Source of the DNA: Coriobacteriales bacterium
Lineage (GTDB): Bacteria; Actinomycetota; Coriobacteriia; Coriobacteriales; UBA8131
Assembly (NCBI GenBank): GCA_031267175.1
Contig: JAIRZP010000061.1
Location: 1 to 5,386, forward strand
Direction: 5' to 3'
Length of the DNA stretch: 5,386 nt
The notes beneath the pieces were generated by a model that had not been told where the DNA came from, searched no databases, and worked only from the letters and a program-made list of their open reading frames with translations. The position numbers and the translations under genes are program-made. The first letter of the stretch is position 1, and every line of letters starts with the position of its first letter. Of the stretch, positions 1 to 4,827 are shown in pieces.

Positions 1-1
1 T

Positions 2-721
2 CTGCGCTACCAGAAGGCGGGGCTTATCACGGTTGCGAGAAACCTGGGGCTTCCCGAGGAGCCGCTGTTTGCCCTCGCCCAGGTTGAGATTAACGCGACA
101 GAAAAACACTATAAGAGGCGCCTGGCATGGACCGACACCTTTGCCAAGATTGGGCCGATGCTCGGTTTGATGGGTACCTTGATTCCACTGGGCCCGGGCA
201 TTGTAGCCCTGGGCCAGGGCAATACGCAGCAGCTTTCAAGCTCGCTCCTGGTGGCCTTTGATGCCACCGTGTGCGGTTTGGTGGTTGCCTGTGTGGCGCT
301 GATAATCTCAAAGATTCGCTCGGGATGGTACGAGGAGTACATCGAGACGCTTGAGTCGGCCATGAGCTGCCTGTTGGAGAAGGCGGCGGCTGCTCGCAAG
401 GAGGGCATCACGCTCCCTACGAACTACGCGGGCGATCCGCTCAAGGAGTACGAAGCCCTCAAAAGAAACCGCACGCAAAAGAGTCTGAGCAAGGCCGCCT
501 CTCGGGATGCCAGCAAAGGTGCTGACAAGGACCTTGACAAGGATACCGACAAGGACACCGATAAGTGCGCCGATAAAAAGGAGGTACCCGCCAGTGATGA
601 CAGGGGGGTTAGCGAGGGAAGAGTCGGCGAACCGGTTCTTCCGGACACAGCGCCCCCCGATACCGGCTCCGGCAACACTAAGAACGCAAGCACCGGCACA
701 GCAAAGAAAAAGGGAGCGTGA
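2..721 (+). CDS. MotA/TolQ/ExbB proton channel family protein, 5' end cut by window edge
   Basis: The frame is open from base 2 to the TGA at 719-721, so 239 residues are visible and the true start lies upstream. Two membrane segments can be seen. The first, around residues 49-70, carries GLMGTLIPLGPG; the second, around residues 79-102, carries AFDATVCGLVVAC. These match the second and third membrane helices of ExbB/TolQ, including the conserved threonine in each (T59 and T89 of the visible part). The first helix must be in the missing part. In the family, such proteins form a pentameric inner-membrane channel that turns proton flow into mechanical work with an ExbD/TolR partner. After about residue 106 comes a long hydrophilic cytoplasmic tail of roughly 130 residues, ending in a Lys/Asp-rich repeat and a Pro/Gly/Thr-rich stretch. 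This tail is much longer than in classical ExbB. The next gene begins two bases after the stop. An internal ATG at 158 falls inside the conserved membrane motif and is not a credible start. Confidence 0.9.
   Translation: MRYQKAGLITVARNLGLPEEPLFALAQVEINATEKHYKRRLAWTDTFAKIGPMLGLMGTLIPLGPGIVALGQGNTQQLSSSLLVAFDATVCGLVVACVALIISKIRSGWYEEYIETLESAMSCLLEKAAAARKEGITLPTNYAGDPLKEYEALKRNRTQKSLSKAASRDASKGADKDLDKDTDKDTDKCADKKEVPASDDRGVSEGRVGEPVLPDTAPPDTGSGNTKNASTGTAKKKGA
521..580 (+). repeat. Five 12-base in-frame tandem units coding a DK-rich repeat
   Basis: Five consecutive 12-base units lie in the tail of the ExbB-like gene and translate as ADKD, LDKD, TDKD, TDKC and ADKK. The middle units differ from one another mostly at third positions (GAC/GAT, AAG/AAA). 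This suggests an older duplication under selection for alternating charge rather than a fresh slippage event. The encoded stretch covers visible residues 174-193 and should be a flexible or helical charged segment on the cytoplasmic side. Confidence 0.75.
712..716 (+). promoter_or_regulatory. Ribosome binding site deciding the start of the DUF2149 gene
   Basis: GGGAG sits inside the last codons of the ExbB-like gene, 7 bases before the ATG at 724. A GTG at 718 is in the same frame but only one base beyond the motif, too close to be used. This favours ATG 724. The ribosome finishing at the TGA (719-721) would be almost on the new start, so translational coupling is likely. Confidence 0.7.
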
Positions 722-723
722 TC

Positions 724-1200
724 ATGGCTTCGATGTTCAGGAGAAGCAGGTTCAGGGATTCGCGTTCCCGGGTGGGTGAGGAGGTCAATCCATCGGCCTA
801 TATCGTCAATCTCGCCGACTGCATGCTGGTGTTGGCCTGTGGATTCATGGTCTCGATGATTGCGTATTGGAGTATCGACATCAACGCGGTTACCGAGCTT
901 GATGCCGAGGAGTTTGAACAGGTCGATCCGGCGGTTGTTCCCGAGGATATAACGTCCGAAGGCTCAAGCTACATAGAGGCCGGCATCGTGTATATGGATC
1001 CTTCCACCGGCGACCTGTACATGGTCAAAGGCGAGGAGGGAATCTTGCCGGGCACGGGCAGTTCCTCACGCGGCGGCTCCTCAGCAGGCAACTCTCAGGC
1101 AGCAGCATCAGGCAGCACCGGCAATGCTGGCAGCAGTAGCTCGTCCTCCTCAACCCAAACGCAGGACATTGTCAACGCCAGAGCAAGCGGGGCTGATTAA
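724..1200 (+). CDS. DUF2149 family protein, ExbD-like single-pass membrane partner
   Basis: This protein has 158 residues. A short basic N-terminus (RRSRFRDSRSR) is followed by EEVNPSAYIVNLADCMLVLA and one membrane helix (about residues 28-50). The arrangement is that of ExbD/TolR: cytoplasmic basic tail, a VNP-type element, then a helix whose early aspartate (D32) sits before MLVLA. In ExbD the aspartate at this place is the protonated residue of the motor. After the helix come an acidic stretch, the element GIVYMDPSTGDLYMV (residues 87-101), which fits my memory of DUF2149 proteins, and a low-complexity Ser/Gly/Ala tail (about 111-147). By the positive-inside rule this C-terminal part is outside the membrane. 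The gene lies between the ExbB-like gene and the permease gene, with its TAA overlapping the next ATG by one base. The family name is recognised from motifs; the ExbD-like role is inferred. ATG 724 was chosen over GTG 718 because of ribosome-site spacing. Confidence 0.85.
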   Translation: MASMFRRSRFRDSRSRVGEEVNPSAYIVNLADCMLVLACGFMVSMIAYWSIDINAVTELDAEEFEQVDPAVVPEDITSEGSSYIEAGIVYMDPSTGDLYMVKGEEGILPGTGSSSRGGSSAGNSQAAASGSTGNAGSSSSSSSTQTQDIVNARASGAD

Positions 1201-2408
1201 TGGCCTTCAAGATTCCCTTTACAACCAAGAGCCAAAAGGAGATGGTTCCGGGTATGCCGGAGGCAAGAGAACCCGCTCCATACCGTAGTACCCCCTCTCC
1301 CGGCTCTGACGATTATCTGGCCAATGAGCTCCTCATAGAGTCCAGCAAGAAGTTTGACAAGGCAGATGAGGCTATTGTCGCCGCAAATCTTACCTTTGGC
1401 TCAAAGGTCACATTCAGGGTAAAAATCATCATCGTTACTGCGCTTGTTGCTGTTTTTTGCGCATCCTTTGCCCTGGGCAAATACTCGATGAATCCTCTCG
1501 ATTTGCTCTTGACACTCTGGTACAACCTTGTTGGCGCCTACGATCTGGTCGACCCCAAAATGGAGCTGGTCATCTACAACATCCGGCTCCCGAGGATCTT
1601 TGTCGTGATGTTGGTGGGCGCTGCGCTTGCCATGGCGGGCGCGAGCTTTCAGGGCATGTTCAAGAACCCTCTCACCTCACCTGATTTACTTGGTGCGTCG
1701 GCCGGTGCCTCATTGGGTGCCTGTATTGCCCTGTTGCTCAATATGCCGGGCGAGCTTGTTCAGTTATTGGCGTTCTGCGGCGGTATGGTGGCTGTGGGAA
1801 TGGCAGTCTGGCTCAACCGTTATGTTGACTACGATCCCATCCTCGGCCTGGTTTTGGCAGGCATTCTGGTATCGACGCTGTTCTCGTCGGGCATGTCGCT
1901 CGTAAAGTTCATGGCCGATGCCAATGACAAGCTCCCCACGATAACCTTTTGGCTCATGGGCTCATTTGCCACTATCAATGGTGAGGATTTTTGGCGCTGT
2001 CTCCCGGCCATGATACTGGGCTTCATCATCCTGCTCACTCAGAGTTGGAAGCTTAACGTCCTTTCGTTCGGCGACGAAGAGGCCCGCGCCATGGGCATCA
2101 ATACAGGCCGAACCCGTTTGCTGGTGATCTTTGCCTCCACCCTCATAACGAGCGTGTCGGTGGCAGTGGCTGGCATCGTTGGCTGGATTGGCCTGGTTAT
2201 TCCTCACCTGGCTCGCGCTATTGTCGGTCCCAATTATAAGGTTCTGCTCCCCGCGGCCATGTTTGTGGGGGCTGTGTACCTGCTGATAGTGGACAATATC
2301 GCCCGCCTCATAGCGCCTGTTGAGATTCCCATAGGTATCTTAACGGCAATTCTGGGCGTACCCTTCTTTGTCATCATCTTCAAGCGCAATATGAAGGGGT
2401 GGAAGTAA
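1200..2408 (+). CDS. FecCD/BtuC-family ABC transporter permease (metal-chelate uptake)
   Basis: This is the membrane subunit of a type II ABC importer of the iron-siderophore, haem or cobalamin class. Family hallmarks are RLPR (129-132), GAALAMAGASFQ (about 140-151), NPLTSPDLLGASAGA (156-170) and, near the C-terminus, GWIGLVIPHLAR (328-339), the loop that contacts the ATPase. Hydrophobic segments run from about residue 73 to the C-terminus, consistent with the family's usual ten helices. At 402 residues it is longer than the usual 330-350. The excess is a hydrophilic N-terminal extension of about 70 residues, rich in Pro, Ser, Lys and Glu, which should be cytoplasmic. ATG 1200 overlaps the previous stop (TAATG) with only a weak GCGGGG motif ahead of it; an in-frame ATG at 1254 preceded by AAAGGAG is an alternative start. 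The substrate cannot be read from the sequence. Confidence 0.95.
   Translation: MAFKIPFTTKSQKEMVPGMPEAREPAPYRSTPSPGSDDYLANELLIESSKKFDKADEAIVAANLTFGSKVTFRVKIIIVTALVAVFCASFALGKYSMNPLDLLLTLWYNLVGAYDLVDPKMELVIYNIRLPRIFVVMLVGAALAMAGASFQGMFKNPLTSPDLLGASAGASLGACIALLLNMPGELVQLLAFCGGMVAVGMAVWLNRYVDYDPILGLVLAGILVSTLFSSGMSLVKFMADANDKLPTITFWLMGSFATINGEDFWRCLPAMILGFIILLTQSWKLNVLSFGDEEARAMGINTGRTRLLVIFASTLITSVSVAVAGIVGWIGLVIPHLARAIVGPNYKVLLPAAMFVGAVYLLIVDNIARLIAPVEIPIGILTAILGVPFFVIIFKRNMKGWK
1235..1256 (+). promoter_or_regulatory. Strong internal Shine-Dalgarno motif and alternative permease start
   Basis: AAAGGAG at 1235-1241 is the best ribosome-site match near the start of the permease. It is too close to the ATG at 1242, but 12 bases before the in-frame ATG at 1254. 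Starting at 1254 would remove 18 residues and still leave a hydrophilic extension of about 50 residues. Coupling through TAATG at 1198-1202 makes ATG 1200 equally plausible. Confidence 0.35.
2394..2404 (+). promoter_or_regulatory. Ribosome binding site and TAATG coupling for the ATPase gene
   Basis: The purine-rich run AAGGGGTGGAA ends just before the TAATG at 2406-2410, where the permease TAA and the ATPase ATG share one base. A GTG at 2399 is in frame but lies within this purine run, so ATG 2408 is preferred. Confidence 0.6.
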
Positions 2409-3208
2409 TGTCCGGCAACTCGTTACTTGAGGTTGAGGGCCTCAAATGTGGATACGGCAGAAAGAATCATGTCGAGATAGTACACGGCATCTCCTTTTCT
2501 GTGCAGATTGACGAGTTCGTCTGTATCATCGGGGCCAATGGCTGCGGTAAGACGACGACGTTGAAAGCCCTCATGGGGCTTCTTCCCGCCTCGGCTGGCG
2601 AGATTACCGTGTTTGGCAGGAACATCGCACACATGACCGAGAAGGAACGCGCCAAACACTACGCGTACATCCCGCAGGCACACACACCACCGTTTCCGTT
2701 TGTGGTCTCGGATGTGGTCATCATGGGGCGTACGCCGTATATCAATCGTCTCGCCAGAACAACCGAGCATGACAGGCTCGTGGCCTACCGTGCCCTGGAG
2801 CTCTTAGGGATATGCGATATTGCCGACAAACCCTACACCAAGCTGTCGGGCGGGCAGCAGCAGCTGGTGTTGATAGCCCGAGCCCTCACCCAGCAGTCAG
2901 ACATCCTGATTATGGATGAGCCCACTGCTTCTCTTGACTTTGGCAATCAACAGCTGGTGCTTTCTCGCATGCGCATGCTTTCCAAGATGGGCAAGGCCGT
3001 GGTCATGGTGACCCACGACCCCGACCACGCCCTGTTCTGTGCGGACAGAGTCATCGTCATGGACGAGGGAAGGGTTATCAAGGATGGAACTTCTGACGAT
3101 TGCATAACAACGGAGATGCTCCACCACATCTATCACACCAATGCGCGTGTTGTGGATGTGGAGGTTGAGCCAGGTCGCGTGGAACGAGTCTGCGTTCCCT
3201 TGCTTTAA
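2408..3208 (+). CDS. ABC transporter ATP-binding protein, FecE/BtuD type
   Basis: This 266-residue ATPase has every catalytic motif intact: Walker A GANGCGKT (42-49), Q-loop glutamine Q90, signature LSGGQQQ (146-152), Walker B ILIMDEP (166-172) with catalytic E171, D-loop SLD (175-177) and switch histidine H203. The C-terminal region after the H-loop, with ADRVIVMDEG followed by a section ending in HHIYH and a hydrophobic strand, is typical of the FecE/BtuD subfamily that powers BtuC/FecCD permeases. It sits on the cytoplasmic face and would hydrolyse ATP for uptake through the permease encoded immediately upstream. The length is normal for the subfamily. It appears to be the last gene of the operon: a 144-base gap follows before the next gene. 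Confidence 0.96.
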   Translation: MSGNSLLEVEGLKCGYGRKNHVEIVHGISFSVQIDEFVCIIGANGCGKTTTLKALMGLLPASAGEITVFGRNIAHMTEKERAKHYAYIPQAHTPPFPFVVSDVVIMGRTPYINRLARTTEHDRLVAYRALELLGICDIADKPYTKLSGGQQQLVLIARALTQQSDILIMDEPTASLDFGNQQLVLSRMRMLSKMGKAVVMVTHDPDHALFCADRVIVMDEGRVIKDGTSDDCITTEMLHHIYHTNARVVDVEVEPGRVERVCVPLL

Positions 3209-3250
3209 GGGCAAGAGCGCTGCACCGCTGAGGTTTGTGGGTTAGCAGTT

Positions 3251-3328
3251 CCTCCTCCCTTGCCAACCCCTTCACTCCCTTTCTAACCCCTTCCCGAACC
3301 CCTTTCCTAACCCTATTTACCACTCTCC
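3251..3328 (+). promoter_or_regulatory. C-rich, G-poor tract: possible Rho-utilisation site
   Basis: By hand count these 78 bases hold 41 C and 2 G. C-runs of three or more start at 3257, 3267, 3277, 3287, 3293, 3299 and 3311, the first four exactly 10 bases apart. Related AACCCC/AACCCT units start at 3265, 3285, 3297 and 3309, so the tract is a degenerate tandem repeat. A long unstructured C-rich, G-poor RNA after a stop codon is the known pattern of a Rho loading site, and no hairpin with a T-tract was found here. On the other strand the same runs satisfy the G-quadruplex pattern. Function is inferred from composition only. Confidence 0.45.
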
Positions 3329-3337
3329 GCTGATTGA

Positions 3338-3343
3338 AAGAGG
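3338..3343 (+). promoter_or_regulatory. Ribosome binding site deciding the glycosyltransferase start
   Basis: AAGAGG (within AAAGAGGAA) ends 9 bases before the ATG at 3353. An in-frame TTG at 3347 lies only 3 bases beyond it, so the ATG is chosen and the protein has 441 residues. Confidence 0.65.
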
Positions 3344-3352
3344 AACTTGATT

Positions 3353-4678
3353 ATGAGCGACAAACCACTAAAGACCATCGTTCTTATGGCTCACATATTT
3401 CCGTTTAACTCAGGTGTGGTATCCGCAGAAAGCTACCTTGAGACAGAGATAGGGGAGCTCGCCCGCTACGCCGAAAGAGTGATCGTGTTTACCCACGAAA
3501 ACATTCCCGGCCAATGGCCGCTTCTTGAGGGTCTGCCGGAGAATGTGAGCGCGTTTGCGATTCCCAATTGGTTTTATGTTGCCGATGTGTCTTTGCCCAA
3601 TCAGCGTCTGCAACGGCTGTCCTACCTCATCCCACCTCGCCAGGAGATACGGTCGGACAGGCACAAGATAAGCTCACGGGCACAACGCTATGTCGCGACC
3701 ACCTTTTTGCAGCAGGCCGAGTATCTGTATGCTAACGTTCTCAGGATACTGCGGGAGGAAGGAATTGAGTTGAGCGGCGAGGACACGTTGCTCTACAGCT
3801 TCTGGTTCAACGAGCCTGCGTGGGTGCTCATCAAGCTTGCCAGCCAAATTGAGCGGAAAACTGGTACGCGACCCCTGCTCATCAGCAGGGCTCATGGCTA
3901 CGACTGCTACGATGAGCGAAGCCAGGAAGGATATCTGCCCTTTAAGGCATGGATGGCACGCCGCCTTGATGCCGTATTCGTGTGTTCTGGGAACGGGGTA
4001 GGGTATCTCGCGGAACGGCAGCCAGAAGTGGCCGAAAGGTTTTGCCTGGGACACCTGGGTACCCCAGAGGTGCAGGTGCAGGAGAGACGAGTTCCGGATG
4101 GCAACAGAGGGGAGGGGGAGGTGCAGAGCGACAGGTATTCTATCGTTTGTTGTTCGAGGGCAGTTGCGATTAAACGGGTTGACCGGGTGCTGGATGCCCT
4201 ACAGATCCTCGAGGACAGGGGCTATGAGCTGTGCTGGACCTATATAGGCGACGGCGAGACCATGCCTTTGTTGAGAGAGAAAGCCCAGGCCCTCCGCACT
4301 ACCACCGTGAGCTTTCTGGGCAACCTCTCATACAAGAACGTGATGGAGTATTACGCTCACGAATATACCGATCTCTTTATCAACGTGAGCGAGAGTGAGG
4401 GGATTCCACTCTCGATTATGGAGGCTCTGAGCTACGGAATACCAGCAATAGCTACTGACGTTGGTGGCAATACGGAGATTGTGCTTGACGGCATCAACGG
4501 GAGCATCATTCAAAAGGACTTCTCCAATGAGCAGCTTGCCGATGCGATTGAAGCGCATATCAATAAGCCCCAGGACGAGGTGCTCCACATGAGAGCACAG
4601 GCCCGAAGGGTCTGGGAGGAAAAGTTTTGCGTCAAGACCAACATCAAGGCCCTGATGGCAAAGCTGCTCCCCTCATAG
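3353..4678 (+). CDS. GT4-family glycosyltransferase
   Basis: This 441-residue, apparently cytosolic protein with no signal peptide has the two-domain GT-B layout. The N-terminal acceptor half (about 1-190) includes an HIFPF/SAES stretch near the start and a SRAHGYD motif (R179, H181, G182). The C-terminal donor half (about 262-420) starts with CCSRAVAIKRVDR, where R269 and K274 match the phosphate-binding Arg and Lys of GT4 enzymes. The family's E-x7-E motif is present as EGIPLSIME (E349 and E357), followed by GIPAIATDVGGNTEIV. Retaining GT4 enzymes move a sugar from a nucleotide-sugar donor to lipid- or polysaccharide-linked acceptors; this one most resembles capsule or cell-wall polysaccharide enzymes. 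Donor and acceptor cannot be told. A hydrophilic Gly/Glu/Arg-rich linker (about 247-260) joins the halves. The gene stands alone between two intergenic gaps, so a role with the upstream transporter is unproven. No convincing own promoter was seen. Confidence 0.92.
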   Translation: MSDKPLKTIVLMAHIFPFNSGVVSAESYLETEIGELARYAERVIVFTHENIPGQWPLLEGLPENVSAFAIPNWFYVADVSLPNQRLQRLSYLIPPRQEIRSDRHKISSRAQRYVATTFLQQAEYLYANVLRILREEGIELSGEDTLLYSFWFNEPAWVLIKLASQIERKTGTRPLLISRAHGYDCYDERSQEGYLPFKAWMARRLDAVFVCSGNGVGYLAERQPEVAERFCLGHLGTPEVQVQERRVPDGNRGEGEVQSDRYSIVCCSRAVAIKRVDRVLDALQILEDRGYELCWTYIGDGETMPLLREKAQALRTTTVSFLGNLSYKNVMEYYAHEYTDLFINVSESEGIPLSIMEALSYGIPAIATDVGGNTEIVLDGINGSIIQKDFSNEQLADAIEAHINKPQDEVLHMRAQARRVWEEKFCVKTNIKALMAKLLPS

Positions 4679-4734
4679 GCTTTGCGCTCTCGTGCCCTCT
4701 TGCAAATAAACAAAAGGTTACGCAAGGTCAACTT

Positions 4735-4758
4735 AATGCTCCATGATGGGGCATTTTT
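4735..4758 (+). terminator. Intrinsic terminator after the glycosyltransferase gene
   Basis: AATGCTCCA (4735-4743) pairs with TGGGGCATT (4747-4755) around a TGA loop, giving a 9-bp stem with one G-U wobble. Five T (4754-4758) follow, the first two shared with the stem. It lies 57 bases after the glycosyltransferase stop, with no gene between. The short T-tract makes strength uncertain. It abuts the promoter at 4758. Confidence 0.65.
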
Positions 4759-4766
4759 GCTATACT
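4758..4766 (+). promoter_or_regulatory. Extended -10 promoter for the secreted-protein gene
   Basis: TGCTATACT contains the extended -10 TGn element followed by TATACT (4761-4766), one mismatch from TATAAT. No good -35 hexamer is seen 16-18 bases upstream, where the terminator stem lies; an extended -10 can work without one. Transcription would begin near 4773, giving a leader of about 48 bases. Confidence 0.55.
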
Positions 4767-4806
4767 ACTTGCACTAGACGGCAACAGTTCTCTCAGAAAG
4801 GAGACT

Positions 4807-4827
4807 ATGAGAGGGGTATCATGTTAA
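4807..4827 (+). other. Possible six-codon leader ORF overlapping the next start
   Basis: ATG at 4807 opens a six-residue frame (MRGVSC) ending at TAA 4825-4827, which spans the ATG at 4821 of the secreted-protein gene. AGAAAGGAG (4795-4803) lies only 3 bases before ATG 4807, shorter than usual, and 17 bases before ATG 4821, too far. It could be a chance frame or a small translational-coupling device. Confidence 0.2.
4811..4816 (+). promoter_or_regulatory. Ribosome binding site of the secreted-protein gene
   Basis: GAGGGG ends 4 bases before ATG 4821; counted from GAGG the gap is 6 bases. No in-frame start codon lies just upstream, so ATG 4821 is the start, and the signal peptide begins directly with it. 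Confidence 0.55.

Noticed and set aside
424..699. Minus-strand frame with Ser/Leu repeats opposite the ExbB-like tail
   Set aside because: It is the antisense image of the DK-rich repeat; the sense frame carries the conserved channel motifs.
3197..3216. Small inverted repeats (CCCTT/AAGGG and CTTGC/GCAAG) at the ATPase stop codon
   Set aside because: Stems are only 5 bp, mutually exclusive and not followed by a T-tract, so they are not called as a terminator.
3291..3319. Possible promoter for the glycosyltransferase (TTCCCG, then TATTTA 17 bases on)
   Set aside because: The -35 shares only the first two bases with the consensus and the -10 is poor; chance similarity inside a repeat tract is likely.
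3078..3323. Minus-strand frame with an RKGVREGVRKGVKG-like repeat
   Set aside because: It is the translation of the C-rich tandem repeat read backwards plus the end of the ATPase gene; no ribosome site or family motif supports it.
4699..4726. CTTGC/GCAAG inverted repeat with an 18-base loop before the terminator
   Set aside because: A 5-bp stem with a large A-rich loop is expected by chance and has no clear role.
4736..4777. Short frame beginning ATGCTCCATGAT inside the terminator
   Set aside because: It has no ribosome site, and its bases are explained by the hairpin and promoter.
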